Positions 28,834-38,253 of a DNA stretch of 64,000 nucleotides are shown here, one piece after another. The stretch comes from Microbacterium maritypicum. Its GTDB lineage: Bacteria > Actinomycetota > Actinomycetes > Actinomycetales > Microbacteriaceae. How positions within the stretch are numbered: the first letter of the stretch is position 1; each line of letters opens with the position of its first letter. Position numbers and translations under genes: made by a program. The DNA is taken from contig NZ_CP168030.1 in NCBI RefSeq assembly GCF_041529975.1, forward strand, positions 2,294,001 through 2,358,000, in the 5' to 3' direction. The notes beneath the pieces are model-generated. The model was not told where the DNA came from. It saw only the letters and a program-made list of their open reading frames with translations, and did not search any database.

Positions 28834-29673
28834 CTAGTTTCGGTTCAGGCCATGCCGCCTCGAGTCCAGCGCGACCTTGAAATGACTCTCGGCGATATCG
28901 ATCGCTGACGTCGGTGTCGACGGGTCGAAAACGCGCAGGAGCGAGTACCGAAAACTTGACGGGTCCAGCGCTCGCAGCTCAACGTTGCCGCCATGCCCGT
29001 TGGTCGCATACGCAGTCCATCGTTGACGGATGTTTTCCTCGCCGTCCGCCTTGCCAACGTAGTGCCGACCATCGCGGGTGTCCGTAACGAGGTAGATGCC
29101 AACGACTGAGGAAAGTGCCGTTCGCCACGACGCATAACGATGCTCGCGCATGACGGCCACGAGCTGCGGATAACTGAGGACGAGGCGGTCGAAGCCAGGA
29201 AACGGGATTGGTTCCGCGTCGGCGATACCGAGGACCGGGTAGGTAGCTGCAGTCGTTCCGCGCAGTTTCCAACTTCGCGGTGCTCGCCAACCGATCACTA
29301 GGCGTCGCTGCAGATCAGCCAGATGGTCGGTCTTACCGATCTCGAACACCCGAAGCACGCCGTCGTTAGACATCTCACCAAAGTTCTCCACGACACCCCA
29401 GAATCGTGCCTGGTTGCCGCCCTCGGGAATGAACACAACCCAGTAGCGCGGCGGAAGCGTTGGGAAACTTGTCCTCTTGGAGGACTGGCGACGCGTGTAC
29501 TCGATGATCTCCGCGTCCGTCGAGTCCGCATGGATTCCGCGGAGGCCAGTATCCGTGTGTTCTTCGATATAGACGTGACGGATCACCAATACTTCGGCGA
29601 GGTCAAGCCCGGCATCGAGAAGGATGGGGCTCAGAGTCAATCCCATATCTAAGCTTCTTCCTGACGACATCAC
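28834..29673 (-). CDS. GIY-YIG nuclease domain protein
   Basis: A 279-residue protein whose C-terminal third is a GIY-YIG nuclease: G192-I-Y, Y205-V-G, the catalytic Arg near 216-218 ('IRQRW'), Glu262 ('IAESHF') and Asn in 'GLNRN'. The N-terminal about 185 residues are not familiar and may recognise a partner or substrate. GTG 29673 overlaps the stop of the UvrD-like gene (GTGA), indicating coupling; ATG 29646, with AGGAAG upstream, is an alternative start. It follows the Gabija-like pair, of which a GIY-YIG protein is not a standard member. Confidence 0.85.
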   Translation of the reverse strand: MMSSGRSLDMGLTLSPILLDAGLDLAEVLVIRHVYIEEHTDTGLRGIHADSTDAEIIEYTRRQSSKRTSFPTLPPRYWVVFIPEGGNQARFWGVVENFGEMSNDGVLRVFEIGKTDHLADLQRRLVIGWRAPRSWKLRGTTAATYPVLGIADAEPIPFPGFDRLVLSYPQLVAVMREHRYASWRTALSSVVGIYLVTDTRDGRHYVGKADGEENIRQRWTAYATNGHGGNVELRALDPSSFRYSLLRVFDPSTPTSAIDIAESHFKVALDSRRHGLNRN

Positions 29674-31352
29674 CGGACGGCGATGGCTGCCCAGTCAGCG
29701 GAGTTGAACCACTCAACGAGCTCTTCGGCTTTTCGAGGGTTTGCCGTCGCGAGACTGGTGAGGAAGCTCGACGGCTTCCGATCCATCGGACGTCCCGCGT
29801 TAGTGGGGACGGACACCGCCCGGCTTACGATCACTCCGTGTCGCGCGCGAGACAACATAACCGAGAGAACCCGAGCTTCCTCGATCTTTTCGTCCGAACT
29901 GGTAGCCCGGAAATCCGGGATCACTCCGTCCTCAAGACCGACGATAACGACCCAGTCAAACTGCTGACCCTTGCCAACGTGTCCGGTCAGCAGATGAACT
30001 CCGGGAGCGGTTATGAGGGTCGCGGCGTCGCCGATTTGAATACGAGACCGGATGTCGCCGGCTGCCACTCCACTACGGAGAAGATCGTGACACCAGTGCA
30101 GGGCGTCGAGCAGGCTCTCGCGCCCGCTCGGCTCTGAGACCGACTCGAATCCCGCGGCGTCGCGCAGGAAGGCCATCTTGTCCGCTGCGGCTTCGTAACC
30201 ACGGACATCGAACCGCGCGAGTAGTGACTTGAGAGTACGAGCTGTCTCCGTATCGAGTACGCCATCGTCCCAGCGGAAAAACGGCACCTTTGCCGCCTTC
30301 AGCGCAGATTCCACGAACCGTCGCCTTCCCAACGTCCGCGCTATGACTCCAATACGTTGCTGAGGAACGCGCGAGACGAGAGCCTGGGCCACCCGAGTGA
30401 CCCAATCGCCCTCTGCATCTGCTGTGTGATGCCCTACAGACGCGGCGAGGCCACCACCGGGCCACGACGCAGGGTCAGCGGCGGTCAGCGGTGTTCCTGC
30501 TGTCAGCGGTGACATTGCATTGACCATCGCCAACACTGCGGGCGACGAGCGATGAGACTCGGAGAACTCAATCACCTCGGTGCACTCCGCGCGGACGGCC
30601 GCGTCGATCGCGACTGGCTTCGCTCCCGCGAATCCATAGATGCCCTGAGCGAGATCGCCAGCGTATGTCGTGTTCTTGTATCCGATGCGGTTAACGATCC
30701 GCAGCTGTTGCGGCGTGAGGTCCTGGAACTCGTCGACGATCACGCTTCCGAAGTGGGCCTGGTACAGGTCCGCCACCAGGTCGTTCGCGAGAATGAGCTC
30801 AGCCAAGCGCGGAAGGTCATCGTAGGTGAGCCGTCCCTCGGACACTCGCTGGCGTTCGATCGTGAGTGCCGCCTCTCGTCCGGGCGCGCTCAAGTACGTC
30901 AGAATCTCGTCGTCGGTGCGTGGCTCTTGCTTCGCGATCCTGAGCGTCGTCTGCACCGCCGCTGACGTACTGAAGTCGAAGCCTTTCGCGCGACACTGCG
31001 CTCCTACCCAGTCGCCGTCCGGAATCGTCATTGCAGGATCGAGCCCGATGACGTTGGCGTGCGCTTTGAATAGCCGTGCGGCCAGCCCATGGAAGTTGGT
31101 GATCGTGACTCGGTCCCGAAGCGTTCCGCTCGGAAGATAGTCCTGAAGACGTTCGCGAATGTTGTCTCGCGCACGATTCGAGAAGGTGGTCACGAGGATC
31201 TTTTGCGGTGCAACGATGTCGCCGCGCTGGAGCAAGCCCTGAATGCGGAGCGCGAGCGCTTCCGTCTTGCCGCAGCCGGCGGGTGCAATAACCAGGAGAT
31301 CACGTGCCGTGGAGTTACGAATCGCAAGTTGCGAAGCGGTTGGTTGAATCAT
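29670..31352 (-). CDS. UvrD-like DNA helicase (GajB-like)
   Basis: A 560-residue superfamily 1 helicase with full motifs: I 'APAGCGKTEAL' (residues 23-33), Ia 'TTFSNRARDNIRERL', II 'VDEFQDLTPQQ', V 'TGHVGKGQQFDWVVI' and VI 'LSVMLSRARHGV'. Its size, simple domain layout and position directly after an OLD nuclease fit GajB of the Gabija anti-phage system, where helicase and nuclease form one complex. ATG 31352 abuts the TAG stop of the preceding gene. It is coupled on the other side to the GIY-YIG gene. Confidence 0.87.
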   Translation of the reverse strand: MIQPTASQLAIRNSTARDLLVIAPAGCGKTEALALRIQGLLQRGDIVAPQKILVTTFSNRARDNIRERLQDYLPSGTLRDRVTITNFHGLAARLFKAHANVIGLDPAMTIPDGDWVGAQCRAKGFDFSTSAAVQTTLRIAKQEPRTDDEILTYLSAPGREAALTIERQRVSEGRLTYDDLPRLAELILANDLVADLYQAHFGSVIVDEFQDLTPQQLRIVNRIGYKNTTYAGDLAQGIYGFAGAKPVAIDAAVRAECTEVIEFSESHRSSPAVLAMVNAMSPLTAGTPLTAADPASWPGGGLAASVGHHTADAEGDWVTRVAQALVSRVPQQRIGVIARTLGRRRFVESALKAAKVPFFRWDDGVLDTETARTLKSLLARFDVRGYEAAADKMAFLRDAAGFESVSEPSGRESLLDALHWCHDLLRSGVAAGDIRSRIQIGDAATLITAPGVHLLTGHVGKGQQFDWVVIVGLEDGVIPDFRATSSDEKIEEARVLSVMLSRARHGVIVSRAVSVPTNAGRPMDRKPSSFLTSLATANPRKAEELVEWFNSADWAAIAVR

Positions 31353-32960
31353 CTACGGTGCGATCTCCGTCAGGAGCTCATCGACGCTTGTGATCGCAGA
31401 CGCATTCGTTTCCGTCAAGATTGGCAGTACCGAAAGAGCAGCACGAACCTTGCGCTTGTTCACGCGGCAGAACGTCGCGACGTCGCTGTCCGTGTAGGTG
31501 CCGCCAGCGCCAGTTGGGACGCAGTTTGCCATTTCGTTTGTCGAGAAGTGTCCGCCACTGAGTAGCGCAGCGTGAACGTTGGGCCCTCCGAGGGCTCTGA
31601 CGTACTCGTCTTCAAGATCGCGCTGCGACACGAAGACTGAGTTAGCCCGGAGGTCGCTGGCAGCGATGCCGAGCGCGCTGGCGATTGTCTTCTCGGCATC
31701 GAGGTCGATGAGACGAGAAACCGAGAGCTTGAAGCCCGTTGCGCCAAAGAGCTTGGCGATCGGAAGGATCTCGCTTGCACCATCGGTCTCGATGACGCTG
31801 ACTCCAAGACGGTCAAGGTTGCGGTCAGTCAAGTCCGCGACGCGCTCGAGGATGATGCGGTCTGAAAGACCCTCGACGGTGACTACTCGAGTCGCAGTAA
31901 GCGGCTCGAGTTTGTCGCGCACCCACCACTTGACGAAGGTTCGCTCGTCAGCCGCTAGGAAGCCCGCGTCCGGTTGGACGATCTTGCCGCCGGGACGAAC
32001 CACCACGATCGAGTCCGCATCGAACGCACCGACGATGTCCGACGAATGCGTTGCGAGCACTTTCTGGTTGCTGCTCGTGCGGAGGAGCCGAGCGAGACTG
32101 CGCTGGGACGTGGGGTGGAGATGGATCTCCGGCTCGTCGATGCCTACAACGTTCGCACCCGCGCTCATGAGGTCATATAGCGCGATTGCATAGAGCGCCC
32201 GCGTGCCGTCCGATTGCTGCGATAGCTCGTGCTCGACTCCGCCCTTAGAGACTCGAAGGCGGACATCACTGAGAAGATCGTCGTCGGCGGACGCGCCGCT
32301 GACGAACGATAGATCCTTCTTTCGCAGCTTCTCGGGCAAAGCCTTCGAGAGTTGGCTGGCCAGTTGCTTGCGGAGATCGCCGAGTGTACTCGACGTGTCG
32401 AGTGCCTTCTGAAAGCCCGTTGTGAGCGTATCGAAGTCTGCCTTCTCGGCACCCAGCTCGACCGCGCGGAGCATATCGTCCAGCGCGGAACGACGGTCCT
32501 CGCGAAGGTCGCGGGTCTGAGCGGTGGCGCTGAGGAACTTCCACCCGAGTCCGGCGATCTGGTCTCGCGACAGTTGTCGGCCCGTCCCCGCATGTGGTCC
32601 GATCCTTGAGATGCTGAGCGATTCGCTGGCATCAACGGATGCAATGAGCTGGAGGGTGAGGGAACGGGATTTGGTGGTCGGGTCGGTATAAATTTCATCC
32701 GCAAACAGCGCCTTCTCGTCTTTCGAGAAGTTGGAGAGCTCTACCTCAAACCTGAGTTCGTGGTCGGAGTCGCGGAAGTCGTCAGCGCTCAGGTTGCCAT
32801 AGAGCTGGGCCGTGCTTGCGCCGAGCACCAGGTCGATCGCTCGAAGGAGTGATGACTTGCCGACATCGTTAGCACCCACAAGGACGAGGTGGTCGCGAAC
32901 CTCGATCTCGGTGTCTTCGAGTCGTCGGTAATTCTCGATCTTGATGCGTGTCAGTTTCAC
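31353..32960 (-). CDS. OLD-family ATP-dependent nuclease (GajA-like)
   Basis: A 535-residue protein with ATPase and TOPRIM domains. Walker A is 'GANDVGKSS' (residues 29-37), Walker B 'VVGIDEPEIHLHP', H-loop 'VLATHSSDIV'; the TOPRIM site is 'VVTVEGLSDRIIL' plus 'RLIDLDAEK'. Together with the following UvrD-like gene this is the Gabija gene order (gajA-gajB), and the length is close to GajA (about 580). The GTG start at 32960 overlaps the hsdR stop (GTGA), tying it into the restriction operon. A different OLD nuclease family cannot be excluded without alignment. Confidence 0.85.
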   Translation of the reverse strand: MKLTRIKIENYRRLEDTEIEVRDHLVLVGANDVGKSSLLRAIDLVLGASTAQLYGNLSADDFRDSDHELRFEVELSNFSKDEKALFADEIYTDPTTKSRSLTLQLIASVDASESLSISRIGPHAGTGRQLSRDQIAGLGWKFLSATAQTRDLREDRRSALDDMLRAVELGAEKADFDTLTTGFQKALDTSSTLGDLRKQLASQLSKALPEKLRKKDLSFVSGASADDDLLSDVRLRVSKGGVEHELSQQSDGTRALYAIALYDLMSAGANVVGIDEPEIHLHPTSQRSLARLLRTSSNQKVLATHSSDIVGAFDADSIVVVRPGGKIVQPDAGFLAADERTFVKWWVRDKLEPLTATRVVTVEGLSDRIILERVADLTDRNLDRLGVSVIETDGASEILPIAKLFGATGFKLSVSRLIDLDAEKTIASALGIAASDLRANSVFVSQRDLEDEYVRALGGPNVHAALLSGGHFSTNEMANCVPTGAGGTYTDSDVATFCRVNKRKVRAALSVLPILTETNASAITSVDELLTEIAP

Positions 32961-35900
32961 AAATTGCTCCCCGTTCCGAGCCCAAAGAACCGCTCGAAGA
33001 AGCGTGTCAACGCTTCAACGACGATTCGCTTCTTTTCCCCATGGCTACCGTCGGGCGCGAACCGGGAGACCGGTCGCAGAATCTTCATGATGGCGGTGCC
33101 ACTCGTACGGAACTGGCCGTCACGGAACGCGGCGTCGATGAAGGCGCGCGTCTCATCGGGACGAAGTTTCTGATCCGCGATTAGGCTCTCAAGCTCAGCC
33201 TCGCGCTTGGCGGCCACGAACGCTTGCCATTGCTCGTCGACAGCACCGGTGACGGATACCGAGTCGACGAAGTCCTCGACAAGGTCGCGTTTGCTGCGCA
33301 GGCTCGGACTAGCGTCGACCGCGCGCGCGATCTCGGCGCGGATCTCTTTGTCATCGCCGTCGCCGAAGCTGGCGCGGTATTTCTCCACGAGCATCAAGAT
33401 GTAGTCGACGTTGATCTCGACCTGCTTGATCAGCTCGATTTCGAACACGACATCGTCGTTGATGAGTTCCTTGTCGGAGTCGCGGTCACGCCGGAACTCG
33501 GCATAGAAGTCGAGGTAAAGGCTGCGGTAGTCCTGGGCCTGGCGTTCGCTCAGGGGGTCTTGACCCTCGAAATCATCGAACGAGGTCAGGATGTTTTGAA
33601 GCCGGAGGATGGCACCAAACAGCGCGATGAAATCCTTCTGTGCTTCTTCGCCGACGATCTGGTGGCCGAGCGGGAAGCGTTGCAGAAGGTGAACGACCTT
33701 CTCGGCGTAGTCGGCGTAGTAATCCTGGTACGGCTTCAGGAGCACGACGCCGCGCGCGTCCTTGTTGCCGAAGAGCTCGAGAGCGGCGTTGGTCGCATCT
33801 TCGAGGTTCCGGAACGAGACGATGTTGCCGTACGTCTTGACGGAGTTCAGGATGCGGTTGGTACGGGAGTACGCCTGGATGAGCCCATGTGAGCGGAGAT
33901 TCTTGTCGACGAACAGCGTGTTCATAGTTGTCGCGTCGAAGCCCGTCAGGAACATGTTGACCACGATGACAAGGTCGATCTCGCGGTTCTTCATCCGCTG
34001 CGACAGGTCCTTGTAGTAGTTCTGGAACTTGTCGGCACTGGTGTCGTAGCTCGTGCCGAAGTAGCCGTTGTAATCCTTGATCGCGGATTCGAGGAACTCG
34101 CGAGCGTCGCCGCTGAGGCCCTCGGTGTCGAACGCCTCGTCGTCAAGAATGTCGTCGACCGGGGCGTCATTCGCGCCGTAAGAAAAGATGACGCCAACCT
34201 TCAGGCGACGATCCGGCGTCAGCTCCTTCTGCTGAGACTTGAACTCGAGGTAGTAGCGCTGCGCGGCCTCGATGGATGCCGTCGCGAAGATGGCGTTGAA
34301 GCCGCGAACACGCTTCTTCTCCCGGAGCGCCTCTGCTCGTTGGCGCGTCCGAACAGACTCCGTGACGTTCGTGACAACGGAGTGCTCATAGCTCGAAGCT
34401 CGTCGTGTCTTCTGGTCGAAGTGTTCCAGCGTGTACTCAACGATTTGGGCTAGGCGCCGGGAGTCGAGGAGGGCCTTCTCAGCCTCAACACCGGATACCT
34501 GCTTGTCATCCGGCGAACCGACCTTGACCGTGTTGATGTAGTCGATCCGGAACGGCAGCACGTTCTTGTCCGTGATCGCGTCGACGATTGTGTAGGTGTG
34601 CAGCTTGTCGCCGAACGCCTGCTCCGTGGTCTTGAGCTGCGGGTTACCCCCTGATCCGGAGTTCGCGGCGAAGATCGGGGTGCCGGTGAATCCGAAGAGG
34701 TTGTAACGCTTGAAGGCGCGGGTGATGTCGGTGTGCATGTCACCGAACTGTGAGCGGTGGCACTCGTCGAAGATGATCACGACGTGGCCCGAGTAGATCT
34801 CATGGCCCTTGTTAGCACGAATGAAGTTCGAGAGCTTTTGGATCGTCGTGATGATGATGCGGGCATTCGAGTCTTCGAGTTGCTTCTTCAGTACTGCCGT
34901 CGAGGCGTTCGAGTTCGCGGCCCCCTTCTCGAATCGGTCGTACTCGCGCATCGTCTGGTAGTCGAGATCCTTACGGTCAACGACGAACAGCACCTTGTCG
35001 ACGCTGGAAAGTTTCGAGGCGAGCTGCGCCGTCTTGAACGAGGTGAGGGTCTTACCCGAACCCGTGGTGTGCCAGACATAGCCGCCGGCCTCGACTGTGC
35101 CGAGGCGCTTGTAGTTCGTCGCGATGTCGATGCGTTGAAGGATCCGCTCAGTCGCGACGATCTGGTACGGACGCATGACCAGCAAGTCGCGGTCGACGGT
35201 GAGCACGCAGTACTTCGTCAGGATGTTCAGCAGCGCGTGCTTCGCGAAGAACGTCTTCACGAACGCGGTGAGCTCCTGAATCGGCCGGTTCTGGGCATCA
35301 GCCCACCATGACGTGAACTCGAAGCTATTGCTGGTCTTCTTCTTGCTGCCCGAGGTCTTCTTACCCTCATCGATGTGACGGTTGCGCGTCGTGTTGGAGT
35401 AGTACTTGGTCAGCGTGCCGTTGCTGATCACGAAGAGCTGGACGTACTCGAAGAGACCCGAGCCAGCCCAGAAGCTGTTGCGCTGATAACGGTTGATCTG
35501 ATTGAACGCCTCACGGATGTCGACGCCGCGGCGCTTGAGCTCGACATGCACCATCGGCAGGCCGTTCACGAGCACCGTCACGTCATACCGGTTGGCGTGC
35601 TTCGCACCGTCGTCGTTCTGCCCGATCTCGTACTGGTTGATCACCTGCAGGCGGTTGTTGTGAATGTTCTTCTTGTCGATGAGCATCACGTTCTTTGTCG
35701 AACCGTCATCGCGCGTCAGGATTTGAACGTGATCCTCCTGGACGCGGACCGTCTTCTCGACGATGCCGTCGTTCTGGCTCGCGACCTTATTCTTGAAGAA
35801 GTGTTCCCACTCCGCGTCGCTGAACACGATGCCGTTGAGCGCTTCAAGCTGGGTGCGCAGGTTCGCGACGAGCTGCGCCTCCGTGGTGATCGGAAGATAC

Positions 35901-36061
35901 TCGTACGCCTGCGACTGCAGCAGGCGGATCATCTCGCGCTCGAGATCCGCCTCCGACTGATATGCCGCCGCCTGAGCAGAGTCGGGGACATACTCAGCAA
36001 CGACCGTGCTCTCGGCAGAGACGGCGATCGGGTCGTACTTGCGTGGAGACAAGTCGCTCAT
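32957..36061 (-). CDS. hsdR: type I restriction endonuclease subunit R
   Basis: A 1034-residue motor and nuclease subunit that translocates and cuts unmodified DNA. The N-terminal PD-(D/E)xK nuclease is seen as 'NRYDVTVLV' and 'HVELKRRG'. The helicase has Walker A 'HTTGSGKTLTS', the DEAD-box variant 'IIFDECHRSQFG', and 'GFTGTPIF'. The C-terminal part binds the methylase complex. ATG 36061 overlaps the stop of the PrrC-like gene (ATGA at 36058-36061), preferred over an ATG five codons upstream. The stop overlaps the next gene. Confidence 0.95.
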   Translation of the reverse strand: MSDLSPRKYDPIAVSAESTVVAEYVPDSAQAAAYQSEADLEREMIRLLQSQAYEYLPITTEAQLVANLRTQLEALNGIVFSDAEWEHFFKNKVASQNDGIVEKTVRVQEDHVQILTRDDGSTKNVMLIDKKNIHNNRLQVINQYEIGQNDDGAKHANRYDVTVLVNGLPMVHVELKRRGVDIREAFNQINRYQRNSFWAGSGLFEYVQLFVISNGTLTKYYSNTTRNRHIDEGKKTSGSKKKTSNSFEFTSWWADAQNRPIQELTAFVKTFFAKHALLNILTKYCVLTVDRDLLVMRPYQIVATERILQRIDIATNYKRLGTVEAGGYVWHTTGSGKTLTSFKTAQLASKLSSVDKVLFVVDRKDLDYQTMREYDRFEKGAANSNASTAVLKKQLEDSNARIIITTIQKLSNFIRANKGHEIYSGHVVIIFDECHRSQFGDMHTDITRAFKRYNLFGFTGTPIFAANSGSGGNPQLKTTEQAFGDKLHTYTIVDAITDKNVLPFRIDYINTVKVGSPDDKQVSGVEAEKALLDSRRLAQIVEYTLEHFDQKTRRASSYEHSVVTNVTESVRTRQRAEALREKKRVRGFNAIFATASIEAAQRYYLEFKSQQKELTPDRRLKVGVIFSYGANDAPVDDILDDEAFDTEGLSGDAREFLESAIKDYNGYFGTSYDTSADKFQNYYKDLSQRMKNREIDLVIVVNMFLTGFDATTMNTLFVDKNLRSHGLIQAYSRTNRILNSVKTYGNIVSFRNLEDATNAALELFGNKDARGVVLLKPYQDYYADYAEKVVHLLQRFPLGHQIVGEEAQKDFIALFGAILRLQNILTSFDDFEGQDPLSERQAQDYRSLYLDFYAEFRRDRDSDKELINDDVVFEIELIKQVEINVDYILMLVEKYRASFGDGDDKEIRAEIARAVDASPSLRSKRDLVEDFVDSVSVTGAVDEQWQAFVAAKREAELESLIADQKLRPDETRAFIDAAFRDGQFRTSGTAIMKILRPVSRFAPDGSHGEKKRIVVEALTRFFERFFGLGTGSNL

Positions 36062-37125
36062 GCCCCGGCCGCCCATCTGAAAGCCTTCAAAAACTCTTCA
36101 AACTCGGTCTTGAATGCTTCTTTGTATTCGTCGGCGACATTAGTAGCATCGATATCAGCGAATCGGTCGTGACTGTACAAATTAAGAACCTTCGTAACGA
36201 GCGCGGCATTCGGGCCGATCAGCAACTCGCCCCAGCCGCCTGTGTGTCCGAGGAAGTTCGCCGTCTTTTCGAGCAGAGCTCTAAACTGGTTAAAGTGGGC
36301 TCGCTCGATCGCGTTCGCCGAGATTGCCCCCTGAACGTCCTTCACGATACCCAAGTGATAACTAAAAGGAGAGTCTTTCGGCTGATTGTTAAGCATCCAT
36401 CCGTCGACCGTTCCTTTCGTAAGAGCATACGCTCGGTCACTTTTACGGCGGAGCGAATTGAAAAGAACATTAAAAAAGAGAGCGTGGTGTGTGGTGATAA
36501 CGAATCTCAAGTTGATCGCTGACGCTCGTTTGACAAGGTTCGACAACGCAAGTGCCACTGATATGATACGAACATCATCCATGGACGACACGGGATCGTC
36601 TATGACTGCAAGCGTCAGCTGGTCATAGCTATCCGTGGATCGCAGATCTGGGCTATCACTGAGCGTTTCAATCGCCTCACTCAATACCGAGTAGTAGACG
36701 CTCCAAACAAATATGCTTTCCTCGGCCCGAGATATCTTGATGTCATCTGTCGAGCCGTCGTCACCGGTGTGTATGCCGAAACTAATCTCGCCGTTCTCGA
36801 AGTCGATTCTCGGTTCAATTCTGCCGCTCGTGAAAAACTGGAAGTTGTCGACGATTGCGCTGTCAAGACCTTGAGTCACGATAGTTTCCAGCAACTCTGA
36901 TCCTGGGTTCATTTTGAGCACGACGCGATCGTTGTCCCAGGTAAATGCGTCCTCGACGAAAGAGTTGTAGAGAACTACCCCGTCCGGGTCGCGGTTCTTT
37001 AGGTGCTGAGCTAGTCGAGTCTTACCAATTGTGTTCGGGGCGTAGATCAATGCGCTTCGCGATTCGGCAAGCCCCTGTATTACCTCGTCAGCCAAGCTCG
37101 CGACCGTCTCATGCGGCTCCGTCAT
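36058..37125 (-). CDS. PrrC-like anticodon nuclease (predicted)
   Basis: A 355-residue protein between hsdS and hsdR, the place of prrC in E. coli prr. It has a P-loop 'APNTIGKTRL' (29-38) and Walker B 'VIDDPVSSMDD' (174-184), the ABC/AAA_13 form of PrrC and RloC. The C-terminal part holds R282-x3-E286 and H319 ('NLYSHD'); the spacing (4 and 37) is close to the R320/E324/H356 triad of E. coli PrrC (4 and 36). PrrC cleaves the tRNA-Lys anticodon loop when phage disable the restriction enzyme. It is somewhat short for the family (about 396). ATG 37125 abuts the hsdS TAG. Its sequence is noticeably AT-rich. Confidence 0.78.
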   Translation of the reverse strand: MTEPHETVASLADEVIQGLAESRSALIYAPNTIGKTRLAQHLKNRDPDGVVLYNSFVEDAFTWDNDRVVLKMNPGSELLETIVTQGLDSAIVDNFQFFTSGRIEPRIDFENGEISFGIHTGDDGSTDDIKISRAEESIFVWSVYYSVLSEAIETLSDSPDLRSTDSYDQLTLAVIDDPVSSMDDVRIISVALALSNLVKRASAINLRFVITTHHALFFNVLFNSLRRKSDRAYALTKGTVDGWMLNNQPKDSPFSYHLGIVKDVQGAISANAIERAHFNQFRALLEKTANFLGHTGGWGELLIGPNAALVTKVLNLYSHDRFADIDATNVADEYKEAFKTEFEEFLKAFRWAAGA

Positions 37126-38253
37126 CTAGACCGCCTCCTTGAAGGTAAGCAGCTTGTCGCGGTAGTACTTGTACTGTTTGCGACGCGCAGCAAGCTCAGC
37201 GGGAAGACCGACCTCTGGATCGTTGACGAGTTTATCGAACTTGTCGAGTTCCGCCGCAATCCGATGTTGGCGCTCCAAAGCCGGAACTGCAACCTGGTAC
37301 TTCAGAAACATCGGTCGACGTAGGGACGTTACCGATGCATGTACCGAGGTACGCTCCAGATAGCGACCGAAGTCAGCAATCAAGTAGTGATAGAGGTAGC
37401 GTGCATCCACGCGCGAATTGGGCACAATTCGATATGCGCGCTGGTGGAGCGCGTACTGGCCCGACGCGAAATGGAAGACCTTCCCTACACCAACGCCGTC
37501 ACCCGCAGTGATAATGGCGTTCTCATTGAAATCAAACGAATCGAGCCTGAGTGGTTCGCGCCCTCGCGCGTAGAAGACGTACTCGCCGTCCACCACAGCA
37601 TCCTTGGTGTCATGGCTTCCAGTACCGATGACAGCCAAATCTGCAAGCGAGACGCGATCGATAGTGTCATCGAATTCCAAAGCCTCGGTTCGGTAGTGGT
37701 CATACTGGCGGTGCCGGGCCTCCAGCTCCGCCTCTAGCTCCGCCTCCAGCTCCGTGAAGCCGTCCAATACTCTAACGATCTCGCGCTGAACTTCCGTGGG
37801 AGGAACTGGGATTTGAAGATTATCGGTGTCCTTCACGCTCAGCTGTGGAAGTTTTACTGAGGTTGCACGTGCCAGAGACTGGAGCTTCTCGACCTGCGTT
37901 AGGAGATAGTAGTAGACGAATTTCTGATCGACTTCCGATTCGTTGATCGAGTACGACCAGAGTTCACTCTTGTGCGTGAATGGGCGATCGTAGTATGTGA
38001 AACCGATATGTCCACGTGACTTCACGATGATGCTCGGGACTCGAACCACATCCTTCGGCGGAATCGCGTCCTCGGCGACATCAGCAACGGTCTGACCACC
38101 AGCGAAGACTCGGATGGGGCCGCGACTGCCAAGTGTCTTCATCTTCGAGGCGGTGATGGCAGTGCCTTTGTTCCGCTTTCCGAGAGATCCGAGCGGGCGT
38201 CGAGCGACCCCTTCCGGGCAGAGCTCTTGAAGCAGTTTATCGATGCGACTCAC
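37126..38253 (-). CDS. hsdS: type I restriction specificity subunit S
   Basis: A 375-residue subunit that recognises the bipartite target. Two target-recognition domains are separated by conserved helices: 'QREIVRVLDGFTELEAELEAELEARHRQYDHYR' region (in part 'VLDGFTELEAELEAELEA', near 150) and 'RIAAELDKFDKLVND' near 335. The first spacer contains the repeated unit ELEA several times, encoded by repeated DNA around 37722-37755, a known place where repeat-number change alters the target gap. The GTG start overlaps the hsdM stop (GTGA). Confidence 0.93.
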   Translation of the reverse strand: MSRIDKLLQELCPEGVARRPLGSLGKRNKGTAITASKMKTLGSRGPIRVFAGGQTVADVAEDAIPPKDVVRVPSIIVKSRGHIGFTYYDRPFTHKSELWSYSINESEVDQKFVYYYLLTQVEKLQSLARATSVKLPQLSVKDTDNLQIPVPPTEVQREIVRVLDGFTELEAELEAELEARHRQYDHYRTEALEFDDTIDRVSLADLAVIGTGSHDTKDAVVDGEYVFYARGREPLRLDSFDFNENAIITAGDGVGVGKVFHFASGQYALHQRAYRIVPNSRVDARYLYHYLIADFGRYLERTSVHASVTSLRRPMFLKYQVAVPALERQHRIAAELDKFDKLVNDPEVGLPAELAARRKQYKYYRDKLLTFKEAV

